64,000 nt of DNA from Ryuthela nishihirai (Eukaryota; Arthropoda; Arachnida; Araneae; Heptathelidae). Below, in pieces: positions 10,818 to 20,450 of this stretch (its first letter is position 1; every line of letters starts with the position of its first letter). The position numbers and the translations under genes are program-made. The notes below the pieces were generated by a model that made no database searches, was not told where the DNA came from, and saw only the letters and a list, made by a program, of their open reading frames with translations. Where the stretch lies: NCBI GenBank assembly GCA_038380435.1, contig JAWZYU010000750.1, positions 1-64,000 of the forward strand, given 5' to 3'.

Positions 10818-11352
10818 TAAATTAAGGACCAACCATAAATTAGGGTCAATGGGAAGCTAACGTCTACTTCTACACTAAGTTTTTTTGTTTTGAAAAATGT
10901 GATTGCAGATAAAGATCTCAATCAAATAAATCAATATCTCGACTTTCAACAACATTCGTTCAGTATTTAATAAGTTATGGAAGTTTGAATATTTAACAAC
11001 AGCAATGCCAGTCTGAAGAAACTTATACGAAACTGATGAATAGTGAAAGAATTCTTTACACAAAGTTCTAAAATACAAACTTATTTTATTAAACACTTTG
11101 ATACTTATTATTAAGTTTTAATCAACTTCTGAAGTCAATTTTTGTGGCTAATATTGTTATCGCTAAATATTCAAACTTCCACAACTCATTAAATACTGAA
11201 CGAATATTGTTGAAAATCGAGATATTGATTTATTTGATTGAGATCTTCATCTGCAATCACATTTTCCAAAACAAAAAAAAAACGTATTTAGAAGTTATAG
11301 AGCATTGGCGTCAGCTTCCCACTGACATAGCATAGGGTTGTTCCTTAATTTA
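10818..11352. mobile_element. Fold-back MITE, family 1
   Basis: About 535 bp bounded by TAAATTAAGG and CCTTAATTTA, with long diverged inverted arms (roughly 200 bp each). Both arms contain TGATTGCAGAT(A/G)AAGATCT and CAATCAAATAAATCAATAT. The frames inside are only short A/T-rich openings. No transposase. A related half element lies at 18562-19075. Confidence 0.75.
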
Positions 11353-11710
11353 TAGAAATCAGCGTATTTCTCTCCATTTCAATTCTTTAACTGGCATCAA
11401 TATAAAGAAATTCACTCATATGTCTGAGTTTCAGCAACAGCCAAACTAGAATTCAAACTAGGAGCATTCTGATAGAAAAAGAATTCAAAAGAGGATTCCA
11501 GTGTTAAAAAAGTAGCAAAACAGATCAAAACAAAAGTAGGTTGGGTTGTTTTACTTCTGAGTATCACCTCTGGTAAGCAATGGGCGAATTGAAATGGCCA
11601 AGTCATAACGCAATTGAATCATTGCTATAACTGATATACAAAATTGTTACGTTAACAATTATTATGAGGTGTTTGGGTATTCATTCAGAACACTTTAGAC
11701 TTTCTTAATA
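11353..11710 (-). mobile_element. Interval with SINE-A tail fragment
   Basis: About 11540-11612 is the antisense of a diverged SINE-A 3' end (ACTTGGCCATTT, then a GGTGATACTCAGA-type tail). The rest is unassigned AT-rich sequence; no gene seen. Confidence 0.55.
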
Positions 11711-11855
11711 TGGGGATGGTGTTGCTCAGTCGGTATCGCACCAGGCTCGTAATCTGCAGTTCACAAGTTCGAGTCCCAGCTGGGTCAGCGTTGAGATTTA
11801 TCTCCGTAAAACTCCCCGCCCTGCCCACGGTCAGTAGAAAACGCCGATGGCTTTG
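11711..11855 (+). mobile_element. SINE family A, head-only fragment
   Basis: Carries the tRNA-like head: box-A-like GCTCAGTCGGTA, anticodon-loop-like GGCTCGTAATCTG, box B AGTTCGAGTCCCAG, then the start of the body (CGTTGAGATTTATCTCCG). It breaks after CAGTAGAAAACGCCGATGG and passes straight into the TTTTGCCAACT minisatellite. The internal promoter is present but the tail needed for retrotransposition is gone. Confidence 0.88.
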
Positions 11856-12190
11856 CCAACTCGCCATAATTTTACAAAAAAATCCTAATTTTTACACCTC
11901 ACCTTAATTTTTGCCAACTCCCAACGATTTTGCCAAGTCATTCCCAGTTTGCCAACTCCCTAAGATTTTCCCAAGTTGTCCCGATTTTGCCAACTCACCT
12001 GTATTTTACTAAGTGGCTTCGAATTTTGCCAACTGCTCTAAATTTTGCCGTCTCTCCATTTTCCAAACTGCCTTAGATTTGCCAAGTTGCCTCGATTTTG
12101 AAAACTCCCCTTAATTTTGCAAAAAAAAAAATTACATATTTTCACAACTCACCTAGATTTTACGCAGTCGCTTCGAATTTTGCCACCTCC
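11856..12190 (+). repeat. Degenerate minisatellite, TTTTGCCAACT core
   Basis: Around a dozen units of about 25-32 bp built on (A/G)ATTTTGCCAACTC or TTTGCCAAGT with a variable CCTAGA-type spacer. It lies head-on to an inverted version at 19280-19630 within the same arm. No coding or CRISPR-like regularity. Confidence 0.8.
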
Positions 12191-12680
12191 GACCTACTTT
12201 GGGGGGTGAGCCTCCCCCCCGTCCCCACGCCCCTGGTTGCATCATTGTTTAATCAAAAGTTTCTAATGTTGAAAGTGGGTATTTAAATAGATTTGATTAT
12301 GATCTTAAATTTATTTTCAGTCACATTTTTCCGTTATATGCATATTTTAAAACTTATGAAGCTTCGAAGTTAGAAGGTCATGGACATAACAGGGAAATAC
12401 TGTAGCGTTTCAGTAAGGTAATCAAAAGCATAGGAAATGAATAATGTGGGTATTACGTTATCTTCCGTTTCTTCATTTATTATCTCTTTCTATGAAATGA
12501 TATAAAACTTTTATTTCATCAGTTTAATTACTTTAAAACACTGGAAAATTTCCCAACCGTCTTCCGCAATCCCCCATCCCCTACCCCTTTCCTCAAGTCC
12601 TAACTACGCTACTGTCATAAAGAGTTAAAATAACAAAACAGTTTCCAATTTACAAAGCAAAACTTAGCATTACTTATTAC
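12191..12680. other. AT-rich interval downstream of the THAP-like exon (antisense sense)
   Basis: Contains a G/C homopolymer region near 12200-12230 and unassigned sequence. If the THAP-like exon at 12681-12751 is real, this would be its first intron; no second exon is apparent. Confidence 0.4.
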
Positions 12681-12751
12681 CTATGAAATGTTATCCCTTT
12701 GATCGTTTTCGCAGGCTTGTTGAAACATCCATATACTACATACGTACCCAT
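12681..12751 (-). pseudogene. THAP-like zinc-finger first exon, copy 1 (decayed)
   Basis: Reverse strand encodes MGTYVVYGCFNKPAKTIKGITFHR and then meets AG|GTAATA, a good donor. The pattern YGC.N...(K)GI.FHR is the start of a THAP C2CH DNA-binding domain, whose family form is C-x4-C-x-N-(R/K)...FH(R/K)FP. Here residue 4, expected to be the first zinc Cys, is Tyr (TAT, one change from TGT), so zinc binding should fail. No downstream exon with the rest of the domain (second Cys-His pair, AVPTIF-like end) was found. Copies are at 26305-26375 and 38257-38327. Could be a chance frame. Confidence 0.4.
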
Positions 12752-13184
12752 TTTTAAGTACATTCTGTCGTTTGTTAGCACAGTGATAGCACGCTTATGA
12801 GTAGGAACAATATGGCGACACTCGGTTACAGTTTTCAAGCGATAGAGCGCCCCCCCCCCTCTTCCTACCTCTACAACATCTGCCAGCGATTAACCTTTCC
12901 CCTAGGAATAGCACGGTAAATATATTTTGCCTCTAGCAAGGCGTCTTTTCGAATCTCGACTTGAATTCGCCATTGCAACCGGAACGATAACCAAAAACAT
13001 TCTGTGAAAATATGAATTGTCTACCACGATTTCCCAGTGAGTTATGGCTGCCAAAAGACGAACAGATATCTCCTTTTATTATTATCGATGAAATCGCGGT
13101 ATAAATGAAAGCTCTGTCAGAGTATGTGGGAAACAGTCTACGAAATATGTCTCCCATTTGTAGCGTCAAAGCTACATAAAAAAT
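12752..13184. other. Upstream flank of THAP-like exon
   Basis: Includes a poly-C run (about 12850) and a 78-codon reverse frame at 12933-13169 that I do not recognise. The frame is intact in all three copies, but the copies are too similar for that to mean selection. Confidence 0.35.
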
Positions 13185-13275
13185 AAAATAAATACCTCCT
13201 CAAGCAGCTGCTTACCACAGAGGTCTGACAGGAGCCTGTCAGTTTATATGCAAAAGTAGAAAATGTCCTACGTGA
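13185..13275 (-). mobile_element. SINE family B, 3' fragment
   Basis: Antisense of the family-B tail: CCTCAAGCAGCTGCTT, AGAGGTCTGACAGGAGCC and the palindromic core CTGACAGGAGCCTGTCAG. It is followed by a small perfect inverted repeat (CGTGATTT/AAATCACG). Confidence 0.85.
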
Positions 13276-13590
13276 TTTGAAAACCTGAAATCACGTTGTT
13301 TTTTTTTTCTCCCAATATTTCAGTTCATCATTTTGAATGTTTCCGAACTTCGACGGGCTTTCTATTCGTATTTTAACATTTCTTCGTGCTGCAATCCATT
13401 TTAGAGCTGAATTAAAGTAGAGAGGGGCCATATCTTCCCTCCCCCGTTTGAGAATGACACTAACTTAGACAGAGGTAAAAAAAAATAAGCGGATACCGTA
13501 AACCCGCTGCATTCGCGATTTCAATAATTTTTCAAACAGCGATTTATTTTTTAAACAATTTGATTGCTTTCTTCACATATATTTTCTATG
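13276..13590. other. Interval with no recognised feature
   Basis: Mixed-composition sequence with a poly-T run near 13297; no coding frame, RNA or repeat identified apart from arm membership. Confidence 0.4.
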
Positions 13591-13790
13591 GCGTATTAAA
13601 TTAACAGGTTCCTGTCAGACCAAATAAACTAACCACTCGGTCACCAGGTGGTAAATAGAGAAAAATAATTCCTCTTCGAGCACCTGGGTTGCTTGACAAA
13701 GAGGTCTGAGAAGAGCCTATTAGTTAAATATGTCTTTTAGCAAACTAATAGGCTCCTGTCAGTATAAAGGCCTGTGAGATTGACGAGATT
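13591..13790. mobile_element. Old SINE-B-like fragments in opposite orientations
   Basis: Diverged pieces: CTGTCAGACC near 13612, ACCACTCGGTCACCAGG near 13631, and GAGGTCTGAGAAGAGCC with TAATAGGCTCCTGTCAG near 13700-13765. They look like an ancient family-B relative broken into an inverted arrangement. Confidence 0.5.
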
Positions 13791-14053
13791 TGGCAAAACG
13801 ATATTACAAGGGAAAAAACTATGCTCTATCCCAGGATTGTAACCAAGGCCACCATGAGGCACCAGACCTGGTCAGCCGATGAACAAAAGGAGGGAAATAT
13901 GCAAAAAATTGAGGCGATTTAATATGTCTAAATTTTTTTTATTTTGAAACCGTAGAGAATAAAAAAATTATTCATTACGACTATATTGAAATATTTACAA
14001 ATATTATAAAATTATTTATAAGAGTTTAAAAATTAATTGCTACTCTTTGAATT

Positions 14054-14346
14054 CTAAAGAATAAAAATTTAATTGAAACAGCTATACGTTTAAAAATTAA
14101 TTGTTACTGCACTGTCCAAGCCTGGTAGGATTTACTCTAATCCATGTGTTTTTGATCCAAGTACTCACTAGGCGGGGTTGGGTTGTTAAATAAAGCGCCG
14201 CTCAGAAGTAAACAACACAACCCCGCCTTATGAGTGCTTGAATCAAAAACACGTGGATTAGAGTAAATCCTACTAGGCTTGGACAGTGCAATAAGAGAAT
14301 TAATTTTTAAATGTATAACTGTTTCAATTAAATTTTTATTCTTTAG
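14054..14346. repeat. 293-bp near-perfect hairpin (palindrome), copy 1
   Basis: Starts CTAAAGAATAAAAATTT and ends with its complement AAATTTTTATTCTTTAG. Arms of about 135 bp carry GCACTGTCCAAGCCT and GGATTTACTCTAATCC. The centre is formed by two SINE-A 3' ends in opposite orientation (GGGTTGGGTTGTT against AACAACACAACCCC, with GCCGCTCAGAAGTAAA between). Transcribed RNA would fold into a long hairpin. Copies at 24705-24997 and 36662-36954. Confidence 0.9.
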
Positions 14347-14721
14347 AAAAAAATCTAAGAGGAAAAATTTTAAAATCTAAGAAAAATATTTCAAAAATCT
14401 AAGAGAAAAAAATCTAAATCTTTCAAATTATTAACCAGGTCACGAAGACCCCAAAGACTCGGAGAAATTTGAAGGGGACATAGTTGAGTAGAAGAAAATC
14501 ATTGGAGTCAAATTATAAACAGTGAATAAAATGATGAAAAAAGTTAAAAAAAATATATAAACATAAAATTATATACAGAAATAATCTACAGTGACCAACT
14601 GTCAAAGATACTTAACATCGTTTTAATGTTGTAAAAAAAATACTATCACTTTAACACCATTAATGATAGTGTAGAACCATCTTAAATAATGTTCAGCTGT
14701 TGCTGTAACAAAATGCATTGT
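14347..14721. other. AT-rich interval with SINE-A remnant
   Basis: A short AATCTAAGA(G/A)-type simple repeat (14355-14425) is followed by an old antisense SINE-A tail (CCAGGTCACGAAGACCCC, about 14437-14475). No gene seen. Confidence 0.5.
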
Positions 14722-14905
14722 TGGGTTGGTTGTAGCTTTTTGCACACAATGAGCTAAACGACCAGGCCACAAGAATCCCGAATGTTGGGGCGAGGTGACC
14801 CACTTGACACCTGTTAAGAGACAGATGGTAGCCTCCTGTCAAAGCCATCCAGCATGTTCGTTAATGTGCAGAGGATATGGCTCTCCAGCACACGGAGTCA
14901 TGGCT
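14722..14905 (-). mobile_element. SINE family A, 3' half
   Basis: Reverse-strand copy covering tail to centre (AGACAGATGGTAGCCTCC, GGCTCTCCAGCACACGG). It breaks at ATGGCTGC, where the minisatellite begins. The central-block copy at 23990-24345 retains the full SINE at the same site, so this copy lost its 5' half. Confidence 0.88.
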
Positions 14906-15230
14906 GCACACTTATAAACGATTGCTATAACAACAAATTAGTAATAACATCCTTATAAATGACAATTAAAATAGTCTCACATTTATAAGTGATTTGTAAA
15001 ATGGTCGCACACTTAAAAATGATTTTTACAAAGGTTGCATGCTTATAAATGATTGATAAAAAGGTCGCACAGTTAAAAATGATTGTTAAAAATGACAACG
15101 GTGTTTAAGTGATAATTATAAACGATAATTAATAAATGATAAATAATTAAAATAGTTGAACATTTATAAATGATTGGTAAAAAAGGTCGCACACTTATAA
15201 ATGATTTTTAAAAGGCTACAATTAATATAT
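14906..15230 (+). repeat. AT-rich minisatellite, GGTCGCACACTTATAAATGATT core
   Basis: About ten degenerate units of 30-36 bp with (A/G)GTCGCACACTTA and AAATGATT(G/T)TTAAAA. Copies at 35777-36102, 41887-42480 and 62063-62657, the last two longer. Confidence 0.85.
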
Positions 15231-15448
15231 TTATGTTTTAACACGCCAGATATAAAGTCAATAGCTGATATTGATAAATAATTCCATAAAGATATTTTTT
15301 CATAATTAAATCAATAGCTGTTTTATATTTTTATCGCTATGCACAAAAAATTGAATCAGTTGAACTTTGGTGGCCTTAACCAAATTTTGGCTTAACAGAA
15401 AATTACATTTCTATCGGAAACTAAACCTTTAGAAAGCATCTCAAGGCA

Positions 15449-15993
15449 CACTATATTGCAAAAAGTGTCCGGACACTTTTATATTAAGTGAACGAATAGT
15501 CACATTCAAATCTACCAAACTTTGAAAATAAGCTTTTTTGCGGAAAAAAGTCATTAGCCATAACTGAAGATCTCGGTCAGAGCTCTCTAAATATCTATTC
15601 AAAAAAATTCTATCTCTCTAATCTAATATTCAAAGAGTTATGGATGCTAAAACATTTAAGTGAAACTTTTGCTAGTTTTGAAAATTTACTTCAAAAAGTT
15701 AAACCACAAATGTTATAACAAGTTGTTTGCAATATTTGAATTTTGTGTAAGGATTTTTGAAGTTTTCATCAATTTGGAGAGAAAATGTTTTGGAAGTGTG
15801 GTGTGTTATAACATCTGTTGTTAAATATTATAGCTTCCATAACTCTTTGAATATTAGTTTAATATTATAGAAAATAGAGATTTAGAGAGCTCTGACCGAG
15901 ATAAAAAGCTTATTTTCAAAGTTAGGTGAGATTTGAGTGTGGCTATTCGTTCACTTAACATGAAAATGTCCGGAGACTTTTTTCGACATAGTG
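15449..15993. mobile_element. Fold-back Tc1/mariner-like MITE, family 2
   Basis: About 545 bp from CACTATATTGCAAAAAGTG to its diverged complement ending CATAGTG, followed by TA. Terminal arms contain GTGTCCGGACACTTT and GTTAAGTGAACGAATAG, and similarity continues far into the element. TA target and GTCCGGAC-rich ends resemble Tc1/mariner non-autonomous elements. No transposase. Confidence 0.8.
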
Positions 15994-16054
15994 TATTAGA
16001 GCTCTTTTCCAATTCAGTTTTTCTCGGCAACAGCAGTGAGACATAAATCATAGG

Positions 16055-16432
16055 GGCGGGGGTGGCTCAGTCGGTAGCGCGTCACGCTCGTAATCTGTAG
16101 TTCCCAGGTTTCGAGTCCCAGCTGGGTGAGCGTTGAGATTTATCTCCGCAAAATTTCCCCGCTCTGCCCACGGTCAGTAGGGGACACCGATGGGCTTGGA
16201 AAGGCCGCCGTCCGTCGGATGGGACGTTAAGTCGTAGCCCCGTGTGCGGGAGAGCCATACCCTGTGCACGTTAAAGAACACGCTGGATGGCCTTGACGGG
16301 AAACTACCATCTGTCTCCCAACAGCTGCTCCAGTGGGTCTCCTCCCCGAGCCTTCGAGGTCCATGTGACCTGGCCATTTAGCCCATGGTGTGTAAAAAAG
16401 TGCTGCTCAGAGGTAAAACAACCCAACAACAA
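16055..16432 (+). mobile_element. SINE family A, full-length copy
   Basis: Complete element of about 380 bp. The tRNA-like head has box A TGGCTCAGTCGG, loop GCTCGTAATCTG and box B TTCGAGTCCC with one inserted T. Central block TTAAAGAACACGCTGGATGG; tail CAGAGGTAAAACAACCCAAC. The head resembles elongator tRNA-Met (GCGCGTCA..CTC.TAATCTG) with CGT in place of the CAT anticodon. The boxes would serve as the internal RNA polymerase III promoter. Confidence 0.93.
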
Positions 16433-16434
16433 CT

Positions 16435-17674
16435 CACTATATTGCAAAAAGTGTCCGGACACTTTCGTGTTAAGTGAACTTATTAATTTTTCTGTTTCAT
16501 GTTAAGTGAACATTAAAATCTTCCTAAGTGGCCGAGTGGTTAGCACGCTTGGCTACTGATCTAAGGGACCTTGGTTCGAGCCCCGGATTAGGCATGGATG
16601 TGTGTGTCGTTTTTCTGCTGAGGTCCTGCCATCCTCTCAGATCTCCTACTGTGGCATATAAACTGACAGGCTCCTGTCAGACCTCTGTGGAAAGCACCTG
16701 CTTGAGGGGGTATTTATTATTTATTTATTTATAATGCTTGGCTACTGATCTTAGGGACCTGGGTGCGAGCCCCGGATAAGGCATGGATGTGTGTGTCGTT
16801 TTTCTGCTGAGGTCCTGCCATCCTCTTGGATCTTCTACTTTGGCATATAAACTGAGAGGCTCCTGTCACACCTCTGTGGCAAGCAGCTGATTGAGGGGGT
16901 ATTTATTATTTATTTATTTATAGTGCTTGGCTACTGATCTTAGGGACTTGGGTGCGAGCCCTGGTAAGGCATGGATGTGTGTGTCGTTTTTCTGCTGAGG
17001 TCCTGCCATCCTCTTGGATCTTCTACTTTGGCATATAAACTGAGAGGCTCCTGTCACATCTCTGTGGCAAGCAGCTGATTGAGGGGGTATTTATTATTTA
17101 TTTATTTATAATGCTTGACTACTGATCTTAGGGACTTGGGTGCGAGCCCTGGTAAGGCATGGATGTGTGTCGTTTTTCTGCTGAGGTCCTGCCATCCTCT
17201 TGGATCTTCTACTTTGGCATATAAACTGACAGGCTCCTGTCAGACCTCTGTGGCAAGCAGCTGCTTGAGGGGGCATTTATTTTATTTAACTTCTAAAATA
17301 AGCTTTTCACCGAAAAAAAGTCACTAGACATAAGTTCAAGATCTCAGTCAGAGCTCTCTAAATCTCTATTTTCTGTAATATTAATCTAATATTTAAAGAG
17401 TTATGGAAGCTGAAACATTTAAGTGAAACTTTTCCTAGTTTTGTAAATTTACTTCAGAAAGTGAATCACAACTGTTATAACAAGATGTTCGCAATATAAA
17501 TGCAATATTTGAATTTTGTGTAAGAATTTTTGAAGTTTTCATCAATTTGGAGGGAAAATGTTTTGGAAGTATGGTGTGTGATAACATCTGTTGTTAAATA
17601 TTAAAGCTTCCATAAATCTTTGAATATTAGTTTACTTAGTATGAAAGTGTCCGGACACTTTTTGCAATAGAGTG
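16435..17674. mobile_element. Fold-back MITE family 2, second copy, split by SINE B
   Basis: Left end CACTATATTGCAAAAAGTG at 16435; right end CACTTTTTGCAATAGAGTG followed by TA at 17675. Interior sequence similar to 15449-15993 resumes at about 17288. The SINE-B tetramer at 16520-17287 sits inside, and the MITE itself abuts the tail of the SINE-A at 16055-16432. Apparent order: SINE A, MITE 2, SINE B. Confidence 0.8.
16520..17287 (+). mobile_element. SINE family B, head-to-tail tetramer
   Basis: The first unit has a complete tRNA-like head: box A TGGCCGAGTGGTTAGCACG, box B GGTTCGAGCCCC. Three further units begin at TGCTTGGCTACTGATCT (period 189 and 188 bp) and lack the box-A part. Every unit has the GACGGTCCTGCCATCCTC-like body, the palindrome core CTGACAGGCTCCTGTCAG (or its GAGAGG variant), CAGCTGCTTGAGGGGGTATT and a TATTTATTTAT end. 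Such multimers may arise by template switching or unequal exchange. Confidence 0.92.
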
Positions 17675-17988
17675 TATGCATTTAAGGAAAAATGCAAGTG
17701 AATATAATTTGAAGATCATAATCAAATATATTTAAATCTCGGTTTTCAGCAGTTTTTGCTCAATATTTAAACAGTTACGGAAGCGAGAATATTTCAAAGC
17801 AGTAATGCGACGTAAGAATTTAGCTTGGAAAATAATTGAAACTTAACTAACAAGCATTATTTCAAACCATCTAATGAAATAAATATAATTTTAGAAGTTA
17901 AGGTAATGATCATTTCAACATTAGCCTTCAAGCAGCTGCTTGCCAAAGAGGTCTGAGAGGAAACCTGTAAGTTTAATACCCCTTAGAG
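17675..17988 (-). mobile_element. AT-rich interval ending in SINE-B fragment
   Basis: 17925-17985 is the antisense of a family-B tail (TTCAAGCAGCTGCTTGCC, AGAGGTCTGAGAGGAAACC). The rest resembles MITE-1/2-type AT-rich sequence (TCATAATCAAATATATTTAAAT); no gene. Confidence 0.6.
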
Positions 17989-18374
17989 ACGGCGGGGGTG
18001 GCTCAGTCGGTAGCGCGCCAGGCTCGTAATCCGTAGTTCCCAGGTTCGAGTCTCAGCTGGGTCAGCGTTGAGATTTATCTCCGCAAAATTCCCCGCCATG
18101 CTCTCGGTCAGTAGGGGACACCGATGGGCTTGAAAAGGCCGCCGTCCGTCGAATGGGACGTTAAGCCGTGGCCCCATGTGCGGGAGAGTCATACCCTGTG
18201 CACGTTAAAGAACACGCTGGATGGCCTTGACGGGAGGCTACCATCTGTCTCCCAACAGCTGTTCCAATGGGTCCCCTCCCCCAACCTTCTCTGAGCCTTC
18301 GGGGTCCATGTGACCTGCCCATTTAGCCCATGGTGTGCAAAACAGTGCCGCTAAGAGGTAAAACAAGCCAAATC
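17989..18374 (+). mobile_element. SINE family A, full-length copy
   Basis: Head GGTGGCTCAGTCGGTAGCGC, box B GGTTCGAGTCTCAG, body and tail GCTAAGAGGTAAAACAAGCC all present. Among the least diverged copies in the window. Confidence 0.93.
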
Positions 18375-18561
18375 TAATGTTTTGGTATGTCAGTGTATTT
18401 GCCAGTATAAGAACATTTTAAAGCAAGTTTGCCCAAACCTTTTAAAGGTCCCCACAACGTCAGATTTGGCTTCAGGTGCACCTGAAAAATTAGGAGGGGG
18501 TCATAATTTAGTGAGCACTGAGTGGATATATTTTTTAATTTGCCACGTTTATTGGTTTCGA

Positions 18562-19075
18562 TAAATTAAGGAAAATCCCTACGTTAAGTCAATGGGAAGC
18601 TAAAATCAAAACTCTATAACTTCTGAAATAAGTTTTTTTTTGTTTTGGAATATATGATTGCAGATAAAGATATCAATCAAATAAATCAATATATTGATTT
18701 TCAACAATATTCGTTGAGTATTTAATGAGTTATGGAAGTTTGAATATTTAGCAATAAAAATGCCAGCCACAAAAATTGACTTCCGAAGTTAATTAAAACT
18801 TAGTAATAAGTATCATGCCATCCCATGGCCGAGTGGTTAGCGTGCTTGGCTACTGATCTAAGGGACCTGGGTTCGAGCACCGGGTAAGGCATGGCTGTTT
18901 GTGACGTTTTTCTGCTGAGGTCCTACCATCCTCTCAGACTTTCTACTATGGCATAATAAACTGACAGGCTCCTGTCAGACCTCTGTAGCAAGCAGCTGCT
19001 TGAGGGGGTATTTGTTTTTAATAAGTATCAAACTGTTTAATAAAATAAGTTTTTATTTTAGAACTCTGTGTATGA
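18562..19075. mobile_element. MITE family 1, half element split by SINE B
   Basis: Begins GATAAATTAAGG and matches one arm of the 10818-11352 element (TGATTGCAGATAAAGATAT, ATTCGTTGAGTATTTAATG). It continues after the SINE-B insertion at AATAAGTATCAAACTG. The opposite arm is absent. The 60-codon opening at 18382-18564 just upstream is unrecognised. Confidence 0.7.
18816..19018 (+). mobile_element. SINE family B, single full-length copy with 12-bp target-site duplication
   Basis: Head ATGGCCGAGTGGTTAGCGTG, box B GGGTTCGAGCACC, body, palindromic core CTGACAGGCTCCTGTCAG and tail TTGAGGGGGTATTTG. Perfect TAATAAGTATCA at 18804-18815 and 19019-19030. This defines the family-B unit at about 200 bp. 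Confidence 0.95.
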
Positions 19076-19870
19076 AACGTTACAGTATTTCCCTGTTATG
19101 TCCATGACCTTCTAACTTCGAAGCTTCATAAGTTTTAAAATATGCATATAACGGGAAAATGTGACTGAAAATAAATTTAAGATCATAATCAAATCTATTT
19201 AAATACCCACTTTCAACATTAGAAACTTTTGATTAAACAATGATGCAACCAGGGGCGTGGGGACGGGGGGGGAGGCTCACCCCCCAAAGTAGGTCGGAGG
19301 TGGCAAAATTCGAAGCGACTGCGTAAAATCTAGGTGAGTTGTGAAAATATGTAATTTTTTTTTGCAAAATTAAGGGGAGTTTTCAAAATCGGGGCAACTT
19401 GGCAAATCTAAGGCAGTTTGGAAAATGGAGAGACGGCAAAATTTAGAGCAGTTGGCAAAATTCGAAGCCACATAATAAAATACAGGTGAGTTGGCAAAAT
19501 AGGGAAAACTTGGGAAAATCTTAGGGAGTTGGCAAAACTCGGAGTGACTTGGCAAAATCGTTGGGAGTTGGCGAAAATTAATGTGAGGTGTAAAAGTTAG
19601 GATTTTTTTGTAAAATTATGGCGAGTTGGCAAAGCCATCGGTGTCACCTACTGACCGTGGGCAGGGCGGGGAGTTTTACGGAGATAAATCTCAACGCTGA
19701 CCCAGCTGGGACTCGAACTTGTGAACTGCAGATTAGGAGCCTGGTGCGATACCGACTGAGCCACACCATCCCCATATTAAGAAAGTCTAAAGTGTTCTGA
19801 ATGAATACCCAAACACCTCATAATAATTGTTAACGTAACAATTTTGTATATCAGTTATAGCAATGATTCA
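19070..19870 (-). repeat. Local inverted-repeat block, copy 2 (minisatellite plus SINE-A head)
   Basis: Reverse complement of 11640-12420: the minisatellite (19280-19630, antisense TTGGCAAAAT units), the SINE-A head fragment (about 19630-19775, antisense) and flank. Divergence is visibly higher than between arms, including a changed GTGTCACC junction and extra units. Confidence 0.85.
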
Positions 19871-20310
19871 ACTGCAAACAATAAAATGAAAAAATCACCG
19901 AAGAATGGCTTCATCCATTGTTATAATTGTTAGTATATATAAGAAGCTGTTGAGTTTGTTTTTTACCATTCCGACTTGTGCTTTAGAATCGTTATCCAAG
20001 AGAATAAAAAAAATAGCGTTAATGGTCAAGATTAACATTTTCCTTCTACAAGATTTATGTCGATCAATCCTAAAAAAGCCCTTCTCTTCAGTTATCGTAG
20101 GTTTATCGGTTCATCGAGTTAATACTCGTACAAGGCAATCCGGCAAAAAGAATTTCATAATATTTCCAATTTTCGTCACAAAGTGAGGGACCCGATCCCC
20201 TGTCTGAAAGATTCGATAGTAACTTCTGGATCTTTGGGGGATTATTTGGGATATTTGAGATTAATGCCATTGAACCAAATAAGCCAAAATGTGCTCATTA
20301 CTATTACCGT
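19871..20310. other. Interval with an unrecognised 93-codon frame
   Basis: 19905-20186 (+) is open and begins MASSIVIIVSIYKKLL, hydrophobic then basic. I do not recognise it, see no splice or promoter signal, and would not call it a gene. Confidence 0.3.
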
Positions 20311-20450
20311 ATTCCCCCGAAAATAAGACCTAGCATGATTTTTCAGGATGCTCGTAATATATGCTCTTCCCCAAAAATAAGATCCACTTAAGACATCCTC
20401 TGAAAATAAGCCTTAAAACGTCTTTTCGAGCAAAAATTAATATCAGACCC
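20311..20450 (+). repeat. Possible short element with GAAAATAAG ends
   Basis: CCCCCGAAAATAAGACCTAG at about 20314 and CTGAAAATAAGCC near 20401 bracket a repetitive-looking segment with CCCAAAAATAAGATCC inside. This motif style is common in dispersed short repeats; family not identified. Confidence 0.4.

Larger units (their letters stand above)
11640..12420 (+). repeat. Local inverted-repeat block, copy 1 (within left arm)
   Basis: SINE-A head, minisatellite and flank to about 12420 are repeated in reverse complement at 19070-19870 (positions sum to about 31485), with clearly more differences than between the two palindrome arms. It is an older inverted duplication later copied with the arm. 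Confidence 0.85.

Noticed and set aside
11144..11335. 63-codon frame MANIVIAKYSNFHNSL... and its copies
   Set aside because: Lies inside one arm of the fold-back MITE family 1 and recurs with it; A/T-rich openness only.
14906..15230. CRISPR-like array in the AT-rich minisatellite
   Set aside because: Units are degenerate with no constant repeat and unique spacers, and the context is eukaryotic.
16055..16130. tRNA gene in SINE heads
   Set aside because: Box A and B are present, but acceptor stem pairing is lost and the sequence continues into the SINE body.
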